The notes below the pieces were generated by a model that made no database searches, was not told where the DNA came from, and saw nothing but the letters and a program-made list of their open reading frames with translations. This document shows, in pieces, positions 17,901 through 25,696 of a DNA stretch of 64,000 nucleotides. Location: positions 10,100,256-10,164,255 of the forward strand of contig NZ_CP071793.1 in the NCBI RefSeq assembly GCF_017498545.1, read 5' to 3'. The position numbers were made by a program, and so were the translations under genes. Positions within the stretch are counted from its first letter, which is position 1. Each line of letters begins with the position of its first letter. The DNA is from Sulfidibacter corallicola. GTDB lineage: Bacteria > Acidobacteriota > Holophagae > Acanthopleuribacterales > Acanthopleuribacteraceae.

Positions 17901-19740
17901 CCAGGCTGGCCACGGCGCGCACGCGATTGTTGCTCAGCGAGGTGGGATCGTGGGGATCGTGGCGGTAGGTATGATGGCGGCCGGACTGGGGATCGAACAG
18001 AATGAGCCCGCCATCGCTGCCCAACCACAAGGTTCCGCGACGATCCTGATACATGCTGGAAATGCGGTTCGAGCCGAAATTGGCCAGGTCGGCTTCGTCG
18101 AAGCGATAGCGCGTGAAGCGTTCGTCGACCGAATCGTAGCGGTTGAGCCCGTTGGAGGTCCCCACCCACAGGTTATCTTCGAAATCGACGAAGAGGGATC
18201 GCACGAAATTGTTGCTCAAGGTGCTGGCATCCGTCGCCTGACTCTTGAACCAAAGGGTTTGACCCGATTCGGTTTCGATTCGCGTCAGTCCGCCCCCCCA
18301 GGTTCCGGCCCACAGGTACCCGTCCTTGTCCTCGACGATGGCCCGAACGAAGTTATGGCCCAGCCCCTTGTCTCCACCCGGCCGGTGTTTGTAGACGACA
18401 AGTTCCGACGTCTCCAGGTCGACCGAGCTCACGGGATCGCCACCCACCGGAATGCGATTCAAACCCTGGGTGGTGCCGACCCACAAATAGCCCTTGGAAT
18501 CCTGGTACACGGCCTTGACGAAATCGTCGCTCAATCCGGGCGAACCCTCACGACCCTGGCGCCAATGTTTGAATTGGCTTTTCTTTAGATCGAGGCGACT
18601 GATACCGCCGGCGGAAGTGCCGATCCAAATCAGGTCGGAAGCGTCCTGGTACAGCGACAGGATTCGATTGGAGCCGATCGAGGTGGGATTTTCGCGGTGA
18701 TAGCGGTAATGGTAGAAACGCTCGCGGCCGGTATGGAACAGGTGCAGGCCGCCGCCATCCGTCCCCACCCAGATATTGCCGTCGCGATCCTGTAACAGGG
18801 CCCGCACATCCTCGTGCTGGATGGAAAAGACGCGATCGGACTTTCGATAGGCGCGAATGTCGAGGACCGGCGCAGTTTGATCTTCGACTCGAAAGGCCAC
18901 GCGATTGAGCCCACCTTCGAAGGTACCGACCCAAATGACGCCGTCACGATCCTCCAAAAGCGCACGAACCCGTTTGTCGCTGAGCAATCCCGGGCCTTCG
19001 CCGAACTGATGGAAATGGGCGTTGCCGGCGCGAACCTTGGCCAAGGAAGCGTGGGGCAACAGGCCGATGCCGTCGTAGGTGCCCACCCAAAGGTGACCGC
19101 GTCGATCGAACAGAAGCGTCCAAATCTCGTTGCTGAACAAGCCGCGGTCTTTTTGCTTTTCGTAGCGAATGTTCAGGAAGCTCTCGCCGCCGCGCATCAG
19201 GAGACTGATACCGCCGCCCATGGTCCCGATCCACAGGTTGCCCTCCCGATCGGCGGCGATGTGGGTCACGTAATTGTTGGAAAGGCTGTTCGGGTCGTCG
19301 GGATCGAATTGAAAGCGGACGAAGGAATCGGTTTGCGGTTCGTAACGGCACAGACCCCCGCCAAAGGTCCCGATCCAGAGCTGACCGTCCTTATCCTCGA
19401 AAAGCGCGTGGACGTAACTGTCGGAAAGCGAATCGGCATCGCCGGGATCGTATTTGTAGACGCGCATTTCGTTCCCGTCGAATCGGTTGAGGCCATCCTC
19501 GGTGCCGATCCAGAGAAAACCCCAGCGATCCTGCAACACCGTGTGCACGGAGCTGTTGGACAAGCCGTCCTCGACGTTCAGGTGGGAGAAGTGCAACGCG
19601 GGGTTCGAGGCGTGCAGCATCGATATGCCGCAGGTCGACAACAGCGCCCACAGAACACAAAGTGCGGATGAGAGGCCCATGCGAAAGAAAGGAGCCACCT
19701 GGCCCGGGCGTGGCATCGTCGCCGCGGGATGTTCGAGCAT
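14941..19740 (-). CDS. Giant hybrid sensor: periplasmic propeller, histidine kinase, receiver, second histidine kinase
   Basis: About 1,600 residues. Order: signal sequence (LSSALCVLWALLSTCG), some 14 two-component-regulator propeller repeats (LWIGTxxGGLNR type) forming two beta-propellers, and a Y_Y_Y domain. A membrane helix at about residue 845 is followed by a HisKA with phospho-His near 909 (NTSHELRTPLNG), HATPase (NAIKF, GTGLGLAI), and a receiver with Asp near 1223 (ILDVMMPKMSG). A second kinase unit follows, with a SILHNIGNVLNS box (His near 1323) and a second ATPase domain (NVLKNAVEAM, GHGFGLHYC). Propeller sensors often detect polysaccharide fragments in other phyla, but no glycan operon is adjacent. 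Start 19740 is preferred because GAGAGG lies upstream; 19680 is an alternative. Two kinase cores around one receiver imply an internal phosphorelay. Confidence 0.88.
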   Translation of the reverse strand: MLEHPAATMPRPGQVAPFFRMGLSSALCVLWALLSTCGISMLHASNPALHFSHLNVEDGLSNSSVHTVLQDRWGFLWIGTEDGLNRFDGNEMRVYKYDPGDADSLSDSYVHALFEDKDGQLWIGTFGGGLCRYEPQTDSFVRFQFDPDDPNSLSNNYVTHIAADREGNLWIGTMGGGISLLMRGGESFLNIRYEKQKDRGLFSNEIWTLLFDRRGHLWVGTYDGIGLLPHASLAKVRAGNAHFHQFGEGPGLLSDKRVRALLEDRDGVIWVGTFEGGLNRVAFRVEDQTAPVLDIRAYRKSDRVFSIQHEDVRALLQDRDGNIWVGTDGGGLHLFHTGRERFYHYRYHRENPTSIGSNRILSLYQDASDLIWIGTSAGGISRLDLKKSQFKHWRQGREGSPGLSDDFVKAVYQDSKGYLWVGTTQGLNRIPVGGDPVSSVDLETSELVVYKHRPGGDKGLGHNFVRAIVEDKDGYLWAGTWGGGLTRIETESGQTLWFKSQATDASTLSNNFVRSLFVDFEDNLWVGTSNGLNRYDSVDERFTRYRFDEADLANFGSNRISSMYQDRRGTLWLGSDGGLILFDPQSGRHHTYRHDPHDPTSLSNNRVRAVASLGNEVLWVGTAGGGLNRLDLENGTYRHFSEHDGLPNDIVCGLLFQGADYLWISTNQGLSRFDILNESFTNFTTKEGLHHNEYNTGAFFKNHLGEMFYGGVEGLTFFHPGRLKLNTHVPNVAITKFLLGGKPLSVPLHPSERRELVLPHSRNAFTFEFAVLDFTDPEKNKYAFKMEGFEEEWNYQGSIRRINYTNIDPGTYVFRVKGANNNGVWNEVGTSWSLVIVPPWWRTRLAFFLYFILMGTALFGLFHLYNLRRERSHRQALELAARDLEREHGVAERLRHVDRLKDEFLANTSHELRTPLNGIMGIVESLIDGVTGELPPKTVANLSMVLGSAKRLSNLVNDILDYSKLKERTIELDLKPVDMHSLVDVVLLLSKPMAQKKGLRLINAIEVDLVPVAGDENRLQQILHNLVGNAIKFTDRGCVTVSAQVSGAWLLVSVADTGIGIPSDRQRGIFSSFEQVHGSMERLHGGTGLGLAITKQLVELHKGRIWVESEAGKGATFRFTVPLSKEKKVEMEEIEAQLADLKHLQAGDHEGEVIAEYTRTGVQLEKAEDDYTILIVDDEPVNLQVLVNLLSLNQYRIVQASSGEQALAVVNQKNVPVDLVILDVMMPKMSGYQVCRELRHQYDHHELPVILLTARGQVDDMAIGFEAGANDFITKPVTKEELIPRIQTQLRFHDFRRDLASARQAVEAGAFAEENAKFATSILHNIGNVLNSLKVSAQQTLHKLEYSKVHRLEQAGNMLKEHEHDWARWMAEDPKGKLLPAYFMKIGSILSQENAFLSKQLEDMNKKTDLMQDIIEMQQRHAKQSTEKSDRFDLVALVFECCRIMEESFKRRNIDVRIPFDREWSVMVEAQRIHSIQIIMNVLKNAVEAMEETPEDRRRLELELITAPETNPVLTIRDHGVGISEQGLKRVFSHGYTTKRTGHGFGLHYCLDVMRQMGGDISVESEGEGKGALFRLEFAGSGSERAHSVPVSDSVGENE

Positions 19741-20382
19741 CCCACGGTGCCTCTCCCCTATCGATCCGGAAACTGAGGCCATGCCCACAACATCACGCTC
19801 TCTGCACCAGTGTAGAACCCAGTCACACGGGTCCGGACGAATCGCCTCCGCCCGAACCGCACCCTTTGGGTACAAATCAACCACGGGGTCTGGCCACCCG
19901 ATGTACGGCCGTCGCACCGCAACGCGCGGCCGCGGGCTCGACCCGGTGTGGCGTGACCGTTCCAAGTGCCGACGCCCATCGATATGGCGGCGGAGCCAGC
20001 CACAAGAAACCTAGGTCTCGAGAAGATCGCACACAGATGAATGAATCTCTGCTCAACCGGCGTTTACCCCGCAAGGCACGACCCCGGCTCGACCCGGTTC
20101 CATCAGCCCGGTCACACATCCGACCACGCGAGTTCGGTGGCGAACCTGTTCCAATTGGACAATCAGACCAATGGTATTCTCCCATTCTACAAAATTTTTC
20201 AGAGAACCAAGGGTCTATTTACTGCGCGGATCCTTCAATCTATTCTGAAAAAAGCATGCTCGACAATTCCCTCGGCAATCAACCATCCCACATTGCACGC
20301 AACCTCGCCATTCGCGTTATGATGCTATTTTCTCGCATCGCACCGGTCCCGGTATCATCGCGTTCTCTCCCAGGAGCCATCC
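19741..20382. other. Divergent intergenic region
   Basis: 642 nt between the giant sensor kinase (-) and the aminotransferase (+). It has no supported coding frame. The half nearer the aminotransferase is AT-richer and presumably carries promoters; TTGGAC at 20155 and TATTCT at 20175 are too closely spaced (14 nt) for a confident call. Confidence 0.4.
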
Positions 20383-21537
20383 ATGACCCAGCCCTCTTCG
20401 CCCCTTTCATGTGATCGAACCTATTTCGACATTCCCCAAGACATTACCTACTACAACTGCGCCTACCTCTCGCCCATGTGTCACCCGGTCCACGAAGCGG
20501 GCATCGCGGCCCTGAATCGGGAAGCCCGGCCCTGGACCATCAAACCCGACGACTTCTACGAAGATTCGGAGGTGGTGCGCGGCCTGTTCGCTTCCCTGAT
20601 CGGCACCGAATCCCGGAACGTGGCCCTGATTCCCTCGGTGAGTTACGGCATCAATGTGGCGGCACAGGTCATCGAACCCGGCCAAGGACGTCGCATCCTC
20701 CTGCTGGACGAACAGTTTCCTTCCAACGTCTATCCGTGGCGAGAGGCGGTCAAACGGACCGGGGCCCACATCGTCCACGTCCCTCGCCCCCAAAACGGCG
20801 ATTGGACCCGCGCCATCCTGGACCACCTGGACGAACGGGTGGCCGTCGCGTCCATGCCTCACTGCCACTGGACCGACGGCAGCCTGGTGGACCTGGAACT
20901 GGTGTCCGACAGATGCCGCGAGCTGGGCATTCCCCTGGTTCTGGACGTGACTCAATCACTGGGCGCGATGCCCCTGAACCTCGATCGAATTCGACCGGCC
21001 TTCTTGGTGGCTGCCGGCTATAAATGGCTGTTGGGACCCTACAGCACGGCCTATCTCTACGCGGATCCGCGATACCAGGATGGTCCCCAACTGGACCCCA
21101 ACTGGATGACCCGCAAGGACAGCCGCAATTTTGCGGAGTTGGTGAACTACCGCGACGAATTGGAACCCGGCGCCCTTCGCTACGACGTCGGCCAACGCAG
21201 CAAATTCATTCTCCTACCGATGGCGATCGCGGCGTTTCGCCAAATCATGTCCTGGGGCGTCGCCAACATCGGCCAAGCCCTCGGAGCCTACAATCGCGAG
21301 TTGCGCGAGGGTGCCCGCTCCTTGGGATTCGAAACCCTTCCCGACAAATACGCGGCGCCGCATCTCATGGGCCTGCGCCACCCCGAGGGCATTCCGGTAG
21401 AACTCGTCAGGGCCTTCCAGGAACGGCAGATCGTGGTGAGCGTGCGCGGCAACGCCATCCGCGTGGCGCCCCATCTGTACAACGATGCGGAGGACCGGCG
21501 GCGCTTTCTGGAAACCGCCGCAAGCTGCCTGGGATGA
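20383..21537 (+). CDS. Class V aminotransferase / cysteine desulfurase-like PLP enzyme
   Basis: A 384-residue fold-type I PLP enzyme. The Schiff-base lysine is K214 in AAGYKWLLGPYS and the pyridine-nitrogen aspartate is D188 in LVLDVTQSLG. The sequence lacks the active-site Cys loop of true cysteine desulfurases and resembles the isopenicillin-N-epimerase/kynureninase-like branch. The substrate is not predictable. CAGGAG precedes ATG 20383. It converges on thyX and shares a palindromic intergenic element with it. No pathway partner is adjacent. Confidence 0.86.
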   Translation: MTQPSSPLSCDRTYFDIPQDITYYNCAYLSPMCHPVHEAGIAALNREARPWTIKPDDFYEDSEVVRGLFASLIGTESRNVALIPSVSYGINVAAQVIEPGQGRRILLLDEQFPSNVYPWREAVKRTGAHIVHVPRPQNGDWTRAILDHLDERVAVASMPHCHWTDGSLVDLELVSDRCRELGIPLVLDVTQSLGAMPLNLDRIRPAFLVAAGYKWLLGPYSTAYLYADPRYQDGPQLDPNWMTRKDSRNFAELVNYRDELEPGALRYDVGQRSKFILLPMAIAAFRQIMSWGVANIGQALGAYNRELREGARSLGFETLPDKYAAPHLMGLRHPEGIPVELVRAFQERQIVVSVRGNAIRVAPHLYNDAEDRRRFLETAASCLG

Positions 21538-21623
21538 ACACTGCGGGGTGCCGCACCGACGCCCGGTATCCGCAAACATCGCCGCGCGCCGTAACCTAAA
21601 TTTCGACACCGCGATCACCCGAA

Positions 21624-21664
21624 TCACCCGGAACGGAGGCTCGAGCATTCCCCGTTCCGGGTGA
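21624..21664. terminator. 13-bp inverted repeat between convergent genes
   Basis: TCACCCGGAACGG (21624-21636) pairs with CCGTTCCGGGTGA (21652-21664) across a 15-nt loop. No T-run follows, but its position midway between two convergent stop codons suggests a terminator or anti-collision hairpin for both transcripts. Confidence 0.5.
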
Positions 21665-21674
21665 ACCCCAGGTG

Positions 21675-23369
21675 TCAGGAAGCCGTTTCGTCGCCTTCGA
21701 GCGCCTGTTCCTTCAAGCGCTGCCGTGCCTCGGAGTCACTGCGCGACCAGAATACGGGATCGTGGTTCACGAAATTCATGCGGCGCGCCCGATCCGGATA
21801 CAGCGACACGGCGAGATCGTGCATCTTTTGGGATGTACGCCGATAGTTGGGATGGCCTTGAGGCGTGGTGCGCAATTCGAGCATGTGCATGAGCGCGCGA
21901 TCGTTCATGCCCAACAACCACCGCATTTTGTGGCCTTGAAGGAAGGCGTACTCGCGCTCGGTGGGGTGATGCGCATCCAGGTAGGCGAAAAGTTCTTCGG
22001 CAAGCGCCACCGTCTCGCGGGCAATGTCCCCCAAACCGGCCTCTTCCAACTCGCCCGGCATGTGGAATCCCATGTCCGGCACCAGGGCCTGGAACTGGAT
22101 GGAGCCCATCCGGTGACGCATCAAGTCCTTGTAGACCGCCCATTCGGTCACGAGATCGAAGGTGTAGGGGTAACCGAACTCGATGCCGCGTTCGGGGCGG
22201 TCGCGTCGGGTGACCCGCTCGCCATAGTAGGTGTCGTAGATTTCCAGGCGTTGTTCGCGTGACATGCGTCGCACCCGTTGACGAATCACCTCGAACGGTG
22301 CCCGAACGTAGGTGAACAGCAGGGAAGCCAGGAAACCACACTCCTCTTCGTCGGCCCAAACCTCGGACAGCCGTTGCGCCGAGACGGGTCCGTCGCCGGC
22401 GAGTGCACCCGCCATGTTTTCGAAATCGGGACGCAGCAACTGAATCCCCGAATCGCGTCCCGACCGGCACAGCTCGGGAACCAGGCGCGGAACCAGCCGT
22501 CGCATCTGACGCTCGTTGGCGGCGGTGTAGTCAAGCAAGCGCGCGCGCTTCACGTAGTGCGGAATCACCTTGGTCAGTTCCTCGAAGGCGCGGCGCCCCA
22601 AATGACTGGCCTCGGCCAGCGGAGCGGTCATCATCTTCGAAATCAGATGTTGGAAAAACCGGCCGTTACCGAACAGGCCCACATTGGCCCTGGTGGCCAA
22701 TGGCAGGAAGCTGCGCAGAATGTCGCAGGCCTTGGTTTTCAAATCGTTGCGATAGGTGCGCTCGAACACCTTGCGCGCCTTGTCGTCGGCCATGTCGGCG
22801 TAGGTGCTGCCCATGTCACCCAAATCGTACACGGCCTCTTCGACCGGCTTGTGCCGCTCCAACCACTGGTTGAGCGGCTGCCACATGCGCCCGTAATTGG
22901 CGAACATGCGGTCCATGCGGTCGCGGAACACCGCTTCGCCGGGTGTGTCTTTCAGGGATTCCGGACAATAATAATGATAGCCCCGTTCGGGATCCTTGAA
23001 GTCGTAGCGAACGTAGCGGGTCGATTGCTCGATCGGCGAGCCGCCGATGCGTCGGTGCTCGATTACCTTGGTGGCCAGCATCGAAATGTTCTCGAACGAG
23101 AGGTGCGCGCCTTCCAGTTCGCCCACCGAGTCGTCGCCGTAGGCGATCAGAACCCGCTCGATCAATTTGTAGGCCTTGGCCAGTTTCAGTTTGTCTTCTT
23201 TGACGAATTCTCGCAGCAGCGTTTCGCGCAATCCGGTTTCGGCTCGACTGTACCGAGCCATGACCGCACCCACGACGCCCTGAAGATTTTGAATGGCAAA
23301 TACATCGTCTTCCAAATTGGTGACGTACTGCGCCAGCAACTCGCGCACGTCACCGCCTTTACCGGACAC
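21675..23369 (-). CDS. thyX: FAD-dependent thymidylate synthase, long double-domain form
   Basis: Methylates dUMP to dTMP using methylene-tetrahydrofolate and FAD. About 564 residues from GTG 23369; the reading frame is open for 170 codons more upstream, but that part has random GC-rich composition and the family N-terminus (YVTNLEDDVFAIQNL) begins here. GTG 23348, preceded by AAAGGCGG, is an equally plausible start. ThyX-like sequence occurs twice: EHRRIGGSPIEQSTRYV in the first half, and RQRVRRMSREQR plus MRHRMGSIQFQALVPDMG in the second. This tandem arrangement (~530-560 residues, twice the usual ~220-250) is known in some deltaproteobacteria and relatives. The first copy has Glu in place of the first Arg of the RHR motif, so the second may be the main active copy. 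Confidence 0.85.
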   Translation of the reverse strand: MSGKGGDVRELLAQYVTNLEDDVFAIQNLQGVVGAVMARYSRAETGLRETLLREFVKEDKLKLAKAYKLIERVLIAYGDDSVGELEGAHLSFENISMLATKVIEHRRIGGSPIEQSTRYVRYDFKDPERGYHYYCPESLKDTPGEAVFRDRMDRMFANYGRMWQPLNQWLERHKPVEEAVYDLGDMGSTYADMADDKARKVFERTYRNDLKTKACDILRSFLPLATRANVGLFGNGRFFQHLISKMMTAPLAEASHLGRRAFEELTKVIPHYVKRARLLDYTAANERQMRRLVPRLVPELCRSGRDSGIQLLRPDFENMAGALAGDGPVSAQRLSEVWADEEECGFLASLLFTYVRAPFEVIRQRVRRMSREQRLEIYDTYYGERVTRRDRPERGIEFGYPYTFDLVTEWAVYKDLMRHRMGSIQFQALVPDMGFHMPGELEEAGLGDIARETVALAEELFAYLDAHHPTEREYAFLQGHKMRWLLGMNDRALMHMLELRTTPQGHPNYRRTSQKMHDLAVSLYPDRARRMNFVNHDPVFWSRSDSEARQRLKEQALEGDETAS

Positions 23370-24014
23370 GCTAGATTCCAAAACCACCGCTCCACCATCA
23401 GAAGGATCTGAGCCCGAACGAATCTCGACAATCGCACCCGGAGAAAGCGGGTCAACGGCGTCGCAGCAGGCAAAGGCCCACCCCTCCCAGGGAAAGGAAA
23501 TGAGCTTCGAACCGTTGTGCCCCAAATGTCGTTCCAGGACGTCCGAGCGCGGATCACGCCGTTCGGGTTCATCCCGCCAAGGGCCCCGTTCCTCACGAAA
23601 AACGAATGCGAGGGCACGGCCGGTGGCGGAATCCCGCCAAGCATACCACTCAACCGCCACGGGAAAAGGACAATCTTTGGCGGCCGACGATTCCGGTCGG
23701 GCGCACCTTGGGCGAAGGTGCCGAACGGTCCGAACGTTCCACTCCGCGGCGTCGTTCCCAGCCCCCTCGGCGGGGCACCGCCGCAGCCACCGAGCCCGGA
23801 GGACCGAACCCGGGAACACCGACCGTAGCCCACCTGGAGCACCTGTCGAAAGGGCATTCCCCGAACCGACCGAGCCTCCCATAAAGGGTGGACTCGGCCA
23901 TCGGGCTTGGACGCCAACCGATCATCCGCAGCGCCTGGCACGGCGTCCAAAACCCGCTATCGCGTCCGGCCCCACCGTTTCGGCAAATCCTAGGATTCCG
24001 TTTTTGAATGACCC
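23370..24014. other. Region upstream of thyX, no supported gene
   Basis: 645 nt between thyX and the next minus-strand gene. Several frames are open because of high GC, but none has a ribosome site, family similarity or protein-like composition. The end nearest 24000 holds the downstream side of the duplicated-repeat gene without a clear terminator. Confidence 0.4.
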
Positions 24015-24539
24015 CTAGTTGAAGTCCCCGTTCCAAAGGGTCCGGACCCAACCGGAGAAGATTTCCATATCGACCACGAATGCGTTGAGATCGGGGTCTT
24101 TCCAAATGCCGTATTCGGTTTTGGCATCGGGATTCTTTTTGGCGCGGTAGCGCAGTTGGTGGGGTGAAAAAGGAATCAGCTTACACACGGCGGTCAGTAA
24201 AAACAGGCCGCGCTGCTGCAAAAGCAGGTTTCCGTTCCAGGCGGGATCGACGGCGACAATCTTCGACTTGAAGTGTTGGCGGTAGTAGGGCGCGAACACG
24301 GCCATGCGGACGACCCAATGGGTCCACATCTTGCGGACCCCCATCACATGCCAGGGGTTTTCCTCCCGCTTCAACAGATCCCCGGCGCGGCGTTTGACTT
24401 TCAAGGGATCGAGCTTCAGCAATCCGACCACATCTTTCAAATAAAAAATACTGCGCTGGTTGAGCAGGGTATCCGAATCCCACTGAGGATCCACTTCGCT
24501 CAATTCCATTTCATCTTCCGCAAAGATGCGCTCTACCAT
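24015..24539 (-). CDS. Unknown protein made of two ~75-residue tandem repeats
   Basis: A 174-residue soluble, basic protein, family not recognised. Two homologous units are clear. Unit 1 runs from VDPQWDSDTLLNQRSIFYLKD to about residue 90; unit 2 runs from VDPAWNGNLLLQQRGLFLLTA to the C-terminus. Both have VDPxW, an LLxQRxxFxL helix, a K/R-rich turn and a late W/F-rich helix. The helix-turn-helix-like run in unit 1 (YLKDVVGLLKLDPLKVKRRA) followed by a short beta-like MGVRKMWTHW resembles excisionase/MerR-type winged helices, which would make it a tandem DNA-binding protein; this is inference. GGAAGG lies nine bases before ATG 24539. Confidence 0.7.
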   Translation of the reverse strand: MVERIFAEDEMELSEVDPQWDSDTLLNQRSIFYLKDVVGLLKLDPLKVKRRAGDLLKREENPWHVMGVRKMWTHWVVRMAVFAPYYRQHFKSKIVAVDPAWNGNLLLQQRGLFLLTAVCKLIPFSPHQLRYRAKKNPDAKTEYGIWKDPDLNAFVVDMEIFSGWVRTLWNGDFN

Positions 24540-25696
24540 CGATTCAGACCTTCCTTATCTTTTGATTTTCAATCGGTCACGGCCCAAAGATGTAATCTCG
24601 AAATGGAGAATTCACCGCACCCACGTGACAGAGAAGTCTGTTTGTTCATAATGAGTTCAAATCTTACTCACGATTCCAGCCAATTTTCAAGAAAAATCAG
24701 GGGTTCACTCAGATTCATTCCTGACATTTAATCCGTACACACTGTGCGTTTTCAAGCGTTTACAAATCTGCCCACCAACGCACAAAAGCTCATCGGATAG
24801 TACTCATTAATTCTTGAAAAAATTCAAGCACCAAGCAGATGAACTCTCGTTCGGAGAAATTTCAATAACGAGCACGCCTGTATCTTCGAAACATCGAACA
24901 ACACCGTCATTTTTGCGCCATTGCAGCGCAACCGATTGCAGCGGCCGTTACGCCCCGGCCGTTGTGGTCCTCAGCTTTTGGGGAGATTGGAAACGACTCG
25001 GCTTCTTTGAGTTGGGGACTTCCCCGTGATGCCGTGCGAGGAAGGGGGACGCATCATCCGCCACTTGAAACCAGCAGGGCCGCTCAGTGCTCCCTGCCCC
25101 CATAGTCTGAATTCCATTTGTATCTCCAAATCTTCGAAACGAACCTACCAAAAACCTTCCCAAAAGACAACGCGGAACTTGGCAGGTAGAAGAATTTTCG
25201 GAAAATTACATCAATACTCTTTTTCCCATTTGGTATTAACCATTCATTCTCAACCACAGCTCCATCTCTTGGAACGGTTGCCGATTTGATGACGCAATGC
25301 GCATATGTGGCTGAAGACCGATCCCAATCTTAAAGAATCCAATCCAATATGAAATCTCAACCCTCTACGAAATTTCACTGCGCTACGATATTCAACAAAG
25401 ATCCTCCATGGCAACTCCTGCTATTGGGCCCACCCTGAAAGGTTTCGATGGCTCCAATCGCAAGATGAACCATCTTCGGTGGCTGTCTGGAGGCAGGGCC
25501 ACATGGTGTCCGTCGATTGCACGCAGCGAACCACAGTCTTGACCGAGCCATCGAGAACGCTAACGGCACGAACCACGTAAACATTTAAAAAAAATTAACT
25601 TATAAAAATCATGATGATACGCCGTTTCCTTGTGGCGTTCCGCGTCGAACAGCCCCACACACCGCGAATCGGGATAAAAAACAAACTTTCTGGCGC
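24540..25696. other. 1.16-kb AT-richer stretch without a recognisable gene
   Basis: The longest non-coding gap in the window and distinctly lower in GC than its surroundings. Frames are short, with no ribosome sites or family motifs. A TCTTCGAAAC decamer occurs twice (near 24883 and 25131). I see no tRNA, structured RNA or mobile-element ends. It may be decayed DNA or hold regulatory RNA. Confidence 0.4.

Noticed and set aside
14911..18588. A 1,225-codon open frame on the plus strand opposite the giant sensor kinase
   Set aside because: It lies antisense to a gene with clear domain motifs throughout. It has Gly/His/Gln/Asp-rich composition typical of the reverse strand of GC-rich coding DNA, and no ribosome site.
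23370..23882. In-frame N-terminal extension of thyX
   Set aside because: Open only because of high GC; composition is Arg/Gly/Pro/Ser rich and the family N-terminus begins at about 23350.
24814..25163. Short frames on both strands in the AT-rich gap
   Set aside because: No ribosome sites, no motif, and mutually overlapping.
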